NCBI RefSeq assembly: GCF_019925205.1
Contig: NC_083562.1
Coordinates: forward strand, 23,994,001 to 24,058,000
Source of the DNA: Metopolophium dirhodum
Taxonomy: Eukaryota > Arthropoda > Insecta > Hemiptera > Aphididae
Reading direction: 5' to 3'
DNA length: 64,000 nucleotides
In this document: in pieces, positions 11,901 through 22,000 of the stretch
Numbering within the stretch: the first letter of the stretch is position 1
Layout: each line of letters starts with the position of its first letter
Notes under the pieces: generated by a model
The model's input: only the letters and a program-made list of their open reading frames with translations
The model's database searches: none
Told to the model about the DNA's origin: nothing
Position numbers and translations under genes: made by a program

Positions 11901-13163
11901 TTCCAATTTATTACTACGTGATATTAGTAATTATATTATCAATACAGGAAGTAAGTTACTTCTTACGATTATCTTATAATGCAGTAAAGTTTGATTTAAA
12001 ATGTATTTTTAATTTATTACGTTTTTAAAGTGTAAATCATAATTAAAGGGTACTCTGTATAACATAACCTATATTAAAATCTAGCCAAAATTCTATATTC
12101 ACGTGGAAGTCCTGTATGAATTTGTGTGGGTTTAATTATTGATCATTAATGTGCGTAACACGTAGTTATATTGTACATACTATCAAAAAATTTCGAATTC
12201 AGGTCGAGTATGAAAGGATCAATTAGAAAATAATGAAAGAAAAATTCACCCTTTACCAGAAGTCTTCTTTTGAATTTTGAAAACAAATTTGTATTGCTGG
12301 TTCTCTTTAATAGGATTTTTAGTGAATCAATTTTCAGTACCTAGGTTAAATAGTTAATTTATAGTACCGAATTAATTTCTTTTTTTTCAAAATACACTTA
12401 TACTGTAATGTTACTAAAAAAAATTGACATTAGGTTTTCCAAAAAAATATAAAAAGAGGGTAAAGAATTCAAATATGGACTTCTGGAATTTTTTCTCTCA
12501 TTTATAGTTGTTATTAATTAATTAATTTTTTACATTGGTCTAAATAAATGAAAAAATGATCAGCTTTCAACAGCCGCTTTTAATTATTTAAATTTATTCT
12601 CATCAATTCTATTGTTTTATTTTTTTTTTAGATTCTAAACTATACTATGTTTGTGGCTTTATTAGCTTTTTACTCTAAAATAAGCGACCCTCGTTTCGGT
12701 GGTACTTACATGACATTATTGAATACCCTCTCAAATTTGGGAAACGCATGGTCATCTTTAACGGTACTTGGGATTGTTGATTTGTTAACGTTCAAAGAAT
12801 GTTCATTTGATTCCAAGAATAATTGTTCTTCACCAGATCTTCAAAAAGTAAGTTGCTCTGAAATTGACCATCAATAAATAATGAAAATATTACTCCTTGG
12901 ATATTCATTACATCAAAACATACAAATTATATTAATGCGTATTAATAATTTTTTAGAGGTGTATAACAGACGGAGGTGAATGTGTTGTAACAGTGAACGG
13001 ATATTACATAGAAATGGTACTGTGTACTATTTTCGGAATCTTGTGGTATGGTATTTTCAAAAATATTCTTAAAAATCTTCAAATGAAATGCCCATCTCAG
13101 TGGTTGGTGAACTACGCGAAACAACCAATTACAAAAAATGTATTTACCGTTACTGTAACCTGA
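8907..13163 (+). CDS. SLC33A1: Acetyl-CoA transporter 1 (SLC33A1/AT-1) paralogue B, nine exons
   Basis: Second tandem copy of the same transporter family. Coding exons: 8907-9113, 9214-9340, 9471-9630, 9843-9997, 10408-10598, 11195-11379, 11824-11950, 12632-12847, 12957-13163, all GT..AG, joined frame open, 524 residues. Exons 2 to 8 match paralogue A in length and phase exactly; only the first and last differ (207 against 204 nt, 207 against 216 nt). Conserved blocks: NLKGDW with a first membrane segment, LKLLWAPLVDA and GRRKSW, ATQDIVVDGWALTML, NNVGYAS, FCNKYLR, TSGPKP, GGTYMTLLNTLSNLG, NGYYIE. It keeps the tryptophan after SNLG (GNAW), as in human, and so looks more conventional there than paralogue A. 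The ATG at 8907 is chosen because it is in frame, nearest the conserved block and gives an N-terminus similar in length to the paralogue. Introns (100-681 bp) are mostly shorter than in paralogue A and hold a MITE and a hairpin. Substrate identity is inferred from the family. Confidence 0.92.
9665..9794. repeat. Nested inverted repeat (hairpin) in intron 3 of paralogue B
   Basis: A perfect 13-bp outer stem (GGCGATTGAAAGC at 9665-9677 with its complement at 9782-9794) encloses a perfect 11-bp inner stem (TGTAACGGGGA at 9685-9695 with its complement at 9729-9739). A run of ten C lies between the arms at about 9752. It fills most of the 212-bp intron. It may be a small MITE, but no target duplication is evident at its borders. 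Confidence 0.65.
10707..10945. mobile_element. 239-bp MITE in intron 5 of paralogue B
   Basis: The left end CAGGTTGATTCAACAAACAT is matched in inverted orientation by the right end, CAGGGTGGTTCACCAAGCAG. The ends agree at most of the first 20 positions, and the similarity continues a little into GGTCAC/GCTCAC. TA is immediately outside the left end and close to the right end (GTATA), which suggests TA target choice as in Tc1/mariner-like elements. The interior is AT-rich and non-coding. Confidence 0.65.
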
Positions 13164-14198
13164 TATATTTTGATTGCTTTTTGCGTAAAAAATAGACGGT
13201 ATTGTATGGTTCTATTGGCCAATCGTTCTGCGTGTTTGTTCAATATCCACTCAGCTATACTTTCACTACCTTAATATCGGAGGTGGTATGAGCTTTTTCG
13301 AAAGAAGGGATATTTTTGACTGTTTGTGAACAGATCCCGTTTAACCAAAAAAAAAAAGGATTATTATTGCATTTATTTGCAGGTACTAGTTAGTTATAAT
13401 AATACTTTTAAATACTGTAATATTTTAACACAAATTAAATACATAATATTATTTAATTAAAAATAATATATCTTCTTACCCTCTATATATAATATATATA
13501 TTATTAATTCTGCACGAAAATTTCTATTAGACGATTTATCTATAAATTAAAATGTTAATTATCAAAATATAATTATTGTATTATTATAATTTATTATTAA
13601 GTATTTATATATATAAATCTTACTAACTATTAACACACAATATATCGTGGCAAACCAGACAATTTCTAGGCGACCTCATAAATATAATAGGTAGATTAAA
13701 CTATTAGTACAAGCTGTATTCTTGTATTTTAATTTTTAGCTAACCTATCGAAAAAATAGTTTATTCAATGTGAATTTTCCTAAAAAATTTAGAACTATTA
13801 AGATTATAACATTAAACATAATTATTATATTATTATTTTATTTTTAGTCAGTTTAATTTCAAATCCTTCATTGTTTCTTCAACTATAAATGGTTGTTTTT
13901 ATTTGTTTTCAAATAATTTAGTTAGGTTATAATTTAAAAATGGTTGATAATTGATCTAATTTAACAACTAATGTTACATTATGATAATCACAATTCACAA
14001 ATTTGTGGGATACCTAGATGTGAACTAATAAAATGTTTTACCTAATTAAATATAAGTTAACTATAGTCTAATATCTTGTGTGGTCACCTCTAAAGGTTTT
14101 TCCATAGTTTCAAGTATTATATACTTTCAATACCTACTAATTTTTGTAAAGGCTGACTTTCCAAGCGACCAGTTTTAACACAATTCAATGTTTACAGT
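13164..14198. other. Gene-free stretch downstream of paralogue B
   Basis: Contains the 3' UTR of paralogue B, which ends at an unknown point. No AATAAA occurs soon after the stop; an ATTAAA variant at 13434-13439 is the first plausible signal. A less AT-rich patch at about 13195-13345 might be old coding or transposon sequence, but I cannot identify it. The remainder is AT-rich without recognisable features. Confidence 0.4.
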
Positions 14199-14206
14199 AT
14201 AGACAG

Positions 14207-14853
14207 CAAGCCCGGATTAAGGGGGGGAGCAAGGGGGGAACAGTCCCGGGGCCCATTAATTTTGGGGGACCATCTTTATCGCCAATATATATTTTTTTAA
14301 CGCGTCCAATAGTTTTCAAAAAAAAAAATTATTTAGCTCTTGTAAATTAGGTATTTCAGTTAAAAGTATTAATGCATATTATTATACTAAACTTTAGAGG
14401 ACCATAATTAATGACCTAGCGAACCAAAATTGATTATTTGACTTGACTGTCAAAATGTTCAGAAAAAAATATCAGAAAAACCTTTACCGGAATCCATCAA
14501 AATATAGTGGTTACTATTTGAAAAAATAAAGTAGATTTTATTATTGGTGCAACTGTGTGTTTAAAAATTTTGAAAATGTTATAAAAAAATTGCCTGTTAA
14601 AAATAAAGAAACACGCGTCTTTTTTTATTTTAACAAAACTCTATATCATCGATTGATAATTGTTATTTGTAAAAAAAAAATTCCGCGTACAATGACATAG
14701 GATATACTCTGTATATTTTTTGTATGGTAAAACTTATACAATAATATAAAGTTAATATGTAATGGTACAATTATTTTGAAGTTAAAGTTGAAAGGGGGCC
14801 CACTAAGTATATTATGGTGTCCCGGGGCCCATTTGATCCTTAATCCGGGCTTG
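14207..14853. mobile_element. 647-bp hAT-type MITE with 16-bp inverted ends
   Basis: The left end CAAGCCCGGATTAAGG and the right end CCTTAATCCGGGCTTG are perfect inverted complements. Flanking octamers ATAGACAG (14199-14206) and ATAGATAG (14854-14861) match at 7 of 8 positions, consistent with an 8-bp hAT target duplication after one mutation. Near each end is a subterminal TCCCGGGGCCCA block, in the same orientation at both ends. The interior is AT-rich with no transposase, so the element is non-autonomous. Confidence 0.8.
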
Positions 14854-14861
14854 ATAGATAG

Positions 14862-16906
14862 TATTACCTATACTGCACACCAACTTGTTCTTTGCCGAGT
14901 TATTAAGCCAAGTAAATCAAGCAGCCATGTAAATTGGAACTTCAATCATCATTTTTTATTAATCGTGTGTAAGAGGAATTGGCTTATAATATATTTTGAA
15001 GTTACCGGCTACGAACTCCTAAAAGCCATACTAGGTAGTATTATAATAATGGTACCTATAAATCTTGGGCTATTGCCAAAAACAACATCGGATGGTCACA
15101 ATTCCACGAATCCGAGAAATCTGTGAACTCAGCTATTCGAATTTTGTTGAAAATGACAACTTTTTACTACAACAGCCACGAGGACAAATTCCTTTTTTCA
15201 CAACTCCATGAGCTCCGGTCCAGGACAATGGAATGGGACTACCACTTATAAGGGAGCCGGGAGGCCAGAATATTGAGATAACCATAGCCGTTGAGACCTG
15301 AGCACATTCACGCCACTCACACAGACACGAGTTGTACACTTTAATATATTTTTTTTGAATTAAATAGAAATAAACTATTTTATTTACAGTTTAAAATTGT
15401 CTTCAAATATTTATTGAAAATCCCCTATCATCTGGATCTCTAGTAATCCACATACAACGTGTTGATTGTGCATATTTGTGTTATTATTTTTCTTACATAC
15501 GACTTACCTATATAAAAATTGATTATTAAATTTAAATTTTCTATTTATTTTTTAAACAGAAACATTGTTATAATTTATGTTGGTAACATATTTGAATGGT
15601 GTCGATGGCAAAACTGAAAAGTAATATGGACAATTTTAAAACCATATTGCAATATTGCAATATTATTATTAGATAGTGCATATATCACGCCGTTAATTCG
15701 TGATATATACATATTATATAAAATGTATTATAGGTGCAGTATAAATTGTATGCATATAAAATGTACTATTTATTTATAAATATTATATGATTAAGAGGTG
15801 TCACAAATGCGTGATTTCCTCCTCATGTGTTTATATACCTGTCAACTGTCTGTAAATTATTATTATTACTTATTGTACAATATACAGTATGGATTGTAAT
15901 TTTTTAAATATAGTAAATTATTTAAAAAAAAATATATTTTATGTACTATTTATATTATATGTTTATTGAAAAATGGTATATAGACTTTTAAAATATGTAA
16001 TATTATTCTACTATAAAAAGGAAAGTGAAACAAAAACTGTAGATCACAGCGTTGTGTGAACAAGTTTTATTTATTTTCGAGGAGAAAAATGAAATTTGTT
16101 ACCTAGTACTTATGGTAGGCGATTGGGTAATTTGTCTTTTATGCTGGAAAGTAAGTGTTTTTGTGTTAACTGGACCAGTATTTTCCGTCATCTTGGAGGT
16201 ATCTTATAAGTTATAGGTGGCATAGTTGAGATAAGTGACGTATGATGCTGTTAATGTAGAATAGTCTGTTATACGAGTAGCTATAGGTTTATTAACATAC
16301 TAAGCGTAAAGGGCTAAAGTATGCAAAACTCGGTGTAAAAAAAAATTTTAAAATACATCAACGTATTTAGGTACAGTTTTTCGGTTCAATTCAAATTTAC
16401 AGACGATATTTGTACAAGATTTAATATACATATTATACTTACGAGCTATTGCAGCGGAGATGTATAGGTGAGTTTTTTTACTTTAGCTCCATCTTCAGCG
16501 GGTTTTGGTTTTTTGGTGGCTAGGTGTACACGGCCAAGGCGATGAATATCTACATAATATCTAATATGTCAAGGTTATAAAGTAAGTGATAAACACTTCT
16601 TTTATGGTAATTGTTACTACATATTGATATTATTATCATATAGTTTTATAATTTTATACTACAAGTGATTTCATCAAGTTATTATAATGCGACATAACAT
16701 TTCAGTTTTCTGTGATTGTTATTTTGACGTAATTGCATAAAGATAAACAATAACTGTGATCCATTTTCGTATCAAATCATATTATATAAATCAAAATAAT
16801 GTAATGAAATAAAATATTTTATACTTCAATATAAAGGTTCCAAAAATTAATTATATAAGGTCCATTTCAATGACCCCCAGCTTTCGAAATTTGAACTTCT
16901 GACCAC
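14862..16906. other. Gene-free stretch with one GC-richer patch
   Basis: No gene is supportable. A patch at about 15130-15340 is clearly richer in GC than its surroundings and open for 68 codons on the minus strand (15133-15339), but the translation matches no family I recognise and has no ATG-proximal gene signals. It may be decayed transposon or captured sequence. A 10-bp perfect palindromic arm pair (ATATATCACG at 15680-15689 and its complement at 15699-15708, 9-nt loop) stands out at 15680-15708. The remainder is AT-rich. Confidence 0.4.
15680..15708. repeat. Short hairpin, 10-bp stem and 9-nt loop
   Basis: ATATATCACG at 15680-15689 pairs perfectly with CGTGATATAT at 15699-15708. It lies in otherwise unremarkable AT-rich DNA, and no gene is next to it. 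It could be chance, because six of the ten stem pairs are A/T alternations. Confidence 0.35.
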
Positions 16907-17138
16907 GCCAAACGTTTGTGCATCGTTTGTGCAGAAATGTGCACCAAGTCCAATCGTTTGTGCACAAAAACTGAAAGCTCTATCCCTAAAACAAAATGGG
17001 GGGGGGGGCATTGAAACGGTAGCCCCCCACATTGAATATTTGGATTTTTGAATGTGCCAAACGTTTGTGCATCGTTTGTGCAGAAATGTGCACCAGGTTC
17101 CGACGTTTGTGCACAAAAACTCCCAGCGCTATCCAAAA
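16907..17138. repeat. Dimeric repeat (149-bp period) with six CGTTTGTGC boxes
   Basis: The block beginning GCCAAACGTTTGTGCATCG at 16907 recurs at 17056. Each unit contains CGTTTGTGC three times, at 16913, 16924 and 16955 and again at 17062, 17073 and 17104, with an adjacent ATGTGCACCA. The intervening segment has an 11-G run (16998-17008) and a 6-C run, which could pair. The two long minus-strand open frames here are by-products of the repeat. It lies just left of the segmental duplication border at 17186. Confidence 0.7.
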
Positions 17139-17950
17139 AACAAAGTGAGGGGTATTAACACGAGGGTACCCCTTTTTTGAAATTTTAAATATTTGTCATA
17201 TTAATAAATGTTGTTTACGTACCTAATAGGTTTAATAGAATTTTACTATTGCCACGTAAACGTCTAGAAATAGTAGGGCAGTAGGTTCATAATATATTAT
17301 ATTTAAATATTGTATTATAATAATATGAATAATATAATAATATTATGTTTTAAATATTCCTAGGTTATTTAAAAATTAAATACCAGTGTTTCTAAAATAC
17401 AAATACAAAAATCTTAATTTAAAATATCTAAAAACATAACTACCGCTTATAAATTATAACCACAGGTTAGCAATACTAACTTAAAAATAAAAAGTTATAA
17501 ATTAATAATATAATAATTGCTTAAGTCGTATACAACCGAACGCAACTTAACCTAATAACTATTAGTTGTTACATCTTATAACACGTATTTTGGGTATAAC
17601 ATTTAATTTTACACTTTTAATTTAATTCTGAATTGAAAATGTATTCCTCGTACAGTTTTTTACTGTTACTAAAATAAACATTATTATTTATATGTAATAT
17701 TATACCCACTCAGCACTCAATATTTTTATAATTGGCAAGAAAACATACATTTGCACCAATAAACACATTGTCTTTCTTGAATTACTGTTAGAAGCAATCA
17801 TAATAAAATATACAGCAAGTTTATAATTTAAGTTAATTTTTTTTAAAAATATTAAAAATATTATCGATTTCTTGTGTTAAATTAACAAAATTGTTTTAAT
17901 ACTATATGAATTAAACAAACAAATCTGAATTTTTTCAGTACACACTATAC

Positions 17951-18028
17951 CAGTGGTCGGCAACCGGCGGCCCACTTTAAATTCTACGACAACGACATTT
18001 AATCGAATATTATATCAAAAAAATCATA
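17951..18028 (+). mobile_element. hAT transposon left terminus (copy 1)
   Basis: CAGTGGTCGGCAACCGGCGG at 17951 is a classic hAT-superfamily (Charlie/ZBED-like) terminal sequence. The octamer before it is CACTATAC. No inverted right terminus with a matching octamer was found downstream, so the right end appears lost or decayed. The same terminus recurs at 25765 because of the segmental duplication. Confidence 0.65.
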
Positions 18029-18163
18029 TTGTATAAAATATATAATTGAACGTTTCTATCAGTCATATTTTATAATGGTAGATATACCTTGACAGTTACC
18101 GATAAGATACCTAGAGTAGATACGACGAGTGTATTTGGATTATAATAATTATTTTCTATTCTG

Positions 18164-18322
18164 TTCAGTAAAGTAAAACGTTGCGTTTTTTAACTACTCG
18201 CCAATCCATTTAATATTGATTATGAAGATGTCGATGTTGAGCTTCAAATGGAAATGATAGATTTTTTGATATCGAAAAGGTATTATTTGTTGACTATAAT
18301 AAACAAAAAATCAAATAAATAA
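18164..18322 (+). pseudogene. hAT transposase C-terminal fragment, broken
   Basis: One reading frame gives FSKVKRCVF, a stop, then LLANPFNIDYEDVDVELQME followed by MIDFL. The pattern (S/A)NPFxxDxExVxxxxQxExIDL is characteristic of the C-terminal dimerisation part of hAT-type transposases and their domesticated relatives (GTF2IRD2/ZBED-like proteins). It is interrupted by a stop and lacks the DNA-binding and catalytic regions, so it is dead. It lies about 200 bp from a hAT terminus at 17951, and an internally deleted element of this family would explain both. In the duplicated copy most of this fragment is missing. Confidence 0.6.
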
Positions 18323-19018
18323 ATATAAGTCTTGTAAATATATCCATACATAATAGGTACACTATATATTATATTCTGTATTCTGGAACACAGTTGTTAA
18401 ATTATTATTTAAATATATAATCTATTAGAATGTTAGTTTAACAATTAATATAATACTTACTAAAAAAAATACTTTTTAAGAGTATTCAAATACAGATACC
18501 TGTTTTGAAAAATAAGTAAAATACGCGTATTCAAGTGATTAAAAAGTATTTGAATAATTTTGCTCAAGTAGGTACTTAAAGAGAATTTATCATAGCTGAT
18601 CTGAGTTCCAAAAATTGAACTTTAGATTTATAGTTTTTTTAAAAATACTTGAAATCCTAACTTCATCAATATTAGTCTTATCGACTTGAAGACTTCAAGA
18701 TTCAACGCAGCCAAGCCTTGAAAACAAATTTATATTCTCAAAAAAGTATCGACATTAAGATTGACAAAAGAAAATTTCCCGCCAAAATTATTTTTTGAAT
18801 AATTTAAATTTTGAACACATTTTTGAATTTATCATGTATTAAAAAACTAAAAACCCAACCAACTGTACCAACATTCCCTACTAATTATACGAATGGCGAC
18901 ACCAATATAAAAATTAATTTATCTAAGTATTCTATAAAAAATATCTATTTCCATATTCAAATATTATTGAATAATTCAAAAAAACTTCAAAATCAATATT
19001 TAATATTCAATATTTGTA

Positions 19019-22000
19019 AAGGCACCTGCCTTTTATGAAACCAAAAAAAAATTTTGAAAAATTGAAATGTAAGTATACACATTACAAAGTACAAACTAAA
19101 ATGCCCAGGATATTAAACAAAAAAACTATTCGAAATATTTAGTTCATTATAGAATGATTAATCATAGGGCACCAAGTTATCAATTTTCAAGTCAATACAA
19201 AATATTCAACTAGACTTACATAACTAAAAATAAAAATTGAAGGAGGGTGTTGGCACCCGCAGGCAAATGCATTTTAGGAAACCAAAAAAAAATTTTGAAA
19301 AAATTTAACTGTATGATTACACATTACAAAGTACAAACTAAAATGCCCAGAATATTAAACAAAAAACTATTCAAAATATTTAGTTCATTAAAGAATGATT
19401 ATTCATAGGGCACTTAGTTATCGATTTTCAAGTCAATACAAAAAAAATTCAACTAGAGTTACATTACTAAAAAAAAAATAAAAATTGAAAGAGGGTGTTG
19501 GCGCCCGCAGACAAATGCATTTTAGGAAACCAAATAAAAATTTTGAAAAAATTTAACTGTAACAATACACATAACAAAGTACAAACTAAAATGCCCAGAA
19601 AATTAAACTGAAAAAACTATTCAAAATATTTATTTCATAAAACAACGATTATTCAAGGGTACCCAATTGTCAATGTTTAAAATTTGGCTAGAGGTTAAAT
19701 CCTAAAAATGAAATTGACGGAGGGTGTTGGCGCCCGCAGGCAAATGCATTTTAGGAAACCAAAAAAAAATTTTGAAAAAATTTAACTGTATGATAACACA
19801 TTACAATGTACAAACTAAAATGCCCAGAATATTAAACAAAAAAACTATTCGAAATATTTAGTTCATTATAGAATGATTATTCGTAGGGCACTAAGTTATC
19901 GATTTTCAAGTCAATACAAAAAAAATTCAACTAGAGTTACATTACTAAAAAAAAAAAAAAAAAAATTTAAAGAGGTTGTTGGCGCCCGCAGGCAAATGCA
20001 TTTTAGGAAACCAAAAAAAAATTTTGAAAAAATTTAACTGTAGGAATACACATGACAAAATACAAACTAAAATGCCCAGAATATTAAACGGAAAAAACTA
20101 TTCAAAATATTTAGTTTATTCAAGAATGATTATTCATAGGGCAATTAGTTATCGATTTTCAAGTCAATACAAAAAAAATTCAACTAGAGTTACATTACTA
20201 AAAATAAAAATTGAAGGAGGGTGTTGGCGCCCGCAGGCAAATGCATTTTAGGAAATCAAAAAAAAATTTTTGAAAAAATTTAACCGTAGGAATACACATA
20301 ACAAAATACAAAATAAAATGCCCAGAATATTAAACAGAAAAAACTATTCAAAATATTTAGTTTATTAAAGAATGATTATTCATAGGGTACCAAGTTATCA
20401 ATTTTCAAGTCATTACAAAAAATTCAACTAGAGTTAAATTATTAAAAAAAAAAATTGAAGGAGGGTGTTGGAGCCTGCAGGCAAATGCATTTTAGGAAAC
20501 CAAAAACAAATTTTGAAAAAATTTAACTGTATGATTACACATTACAATGTACAAACTAAAATGCCCAGAATATTAAACAAAAAAACTATTCAAAATATTT
20601 AGTTCATTATAGAATGATTATTCGTAGGGCACTAAGTTATTGATTTTCAAGTCAATACAAAAAATTCAACTAGAGTTACATGACAAAAAAAAAAATTTGA
20701 AAGAGTGTTTGGAGCCTGCAGGCAAATGCATTTTAGGAAAACAAAAAAAAATTTTGAAAAAATATAACTGTATGATTACACATTACAAAGTACAAACTAA
20801 AATGCCCAGAATATTAAACAAAAAAACTATTCAAAATATTTAGTTCATTATAGAATGATTAATCATAGGGCACCAAGTTTTCAATTTTCAAGTCAATACA
20901 AAATATTCGACTAGAGTTACATTACTAAAAAAAAAATATTAAAAGAGGGTGTTGGAGCCTGCAGGCAAATGCATTTTAGGAAACCAAAAAAAAATTTTGA
21001 AAAAATTTAACTGTATGATTACACTTTACAAAGTACAAACTAAAATGCCCAGAATATTAAACAAAAAAACTATTCAAAATATTTATTTCATAAAACAACG
21101 AATATTCAAGGGTACCCAATTGTCAATGTTTAAAATTTGGCTAGAGGTTAAATCCTAAAAATGAAATTGACGGAGGGTGTTGGCGCCCGCAGGCAAATTC
21201 ATTTTAGGAAACCAAAAAAAAATTTTGAAAAAATTTAACTGTATGATTACACTTTACAAAGTACAAACTAAAATGCCCAGAATATTAAACAAAAAAACTA
21301 TTCAAAATATTTAGTTCATTATAGAATGATTATTCGTAGGGCACTAAGTTATCGATTTTCAAGTCAATACAAAAAAAATTCAACTAGAGTAACATTACTA
21401 AAAAAAAAAAAAAAAATTGAAAGAGGGTGTTGGCGCCCGCAGGCAAATGCATTTTAGGAAAACAAAAAAAATTTTTGAAAAATTTTAACTGTAGGAATAC
21501 ACATAACAAAGTACAAACTAAAATGCCCAGAATATTAAACAGAAAAAACTATTCAAAATATTTATTTCATAAAACAACGATTATTCAAGGGTACCCAATT
21601 GTCAATGTTTAAAATTTGGCTAGAGGTTAAATCCTAAAAAAAAAATTGAAAGAGGGTGTTGGCCCGCACGCAAATGCATTTTAGGAAACCAAAAAAAAAT
21701 TTAACTGTATGATTACACATTACAAAGTACAAACTAAAATGCCCAGAATATTAAACAAAAAAACTATTCAAAATATTTAGTTCATTATAGAATGATTATT
21801 CGTAGGGCACTAAGTTATCGATTTTCAAGTCAATACAAAATATTCGACTATAGTTACATTACTAAAAAAAAAAAATTGAAGGAGGGTGTTGGAGCCTGCA
21901 GGCAAATGCATTTTAGGAAACCAAAAAAAAATTTTGAAAAAATTTAACTGTATGATTACACTTTACAAAGTACAAACTAAAATGCCCAGAATATTAAACA

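Larger units (their letters stand above)
17186..19018. repeat. Left flank of satellite array 1, duplication copy 1
   Basis: Non-satellite DNA repeated almost perfectly at 25000-26624, with offset 7814 up to 18028 and offset 7606 from 18251. Copy 1 retains 18029-18250 (222 bp), which copy 2 has replaced by 14 bp. It contains the end of a hAT element and a transposase remnant, listed separately, and otherwise no gene. A 75-codon open frame at 18811-19038 starts with TTG and looks spurious. Together with array 1 it forms a ~7.8-kb tandem unit. Confidence 0.85.

Noticed and set aside
14776..15126. 116-codon open frame
   Set aside because: It begins inside the MITE at 14207-14853 and runs through its inverted end, so the frame is accidental.
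16465..16570. Possible short coding exon on the minus strand (Lys/Pro-rich)
   Set aside because: Only about 36 codons, no acceptor and donor pair that joins to anything else, and no recognised domain.
16847..17136. Two overlapping 89-codon minus-strand frames with repeated His/Cys/Thr-rich segments
   Set aside because: They arise from the 149-bp dimeric repeat read in two frames. Both being open at once reflects the repeated nonamer and not coding selection.
18811..19038. 75-codon frame, repeated at 26417-26644
   Set aside because: Starts with TTG, runs into the edge of the satellite, and its perfect second copy is explained by the segmental duplication, so conservation is not evidence of function.
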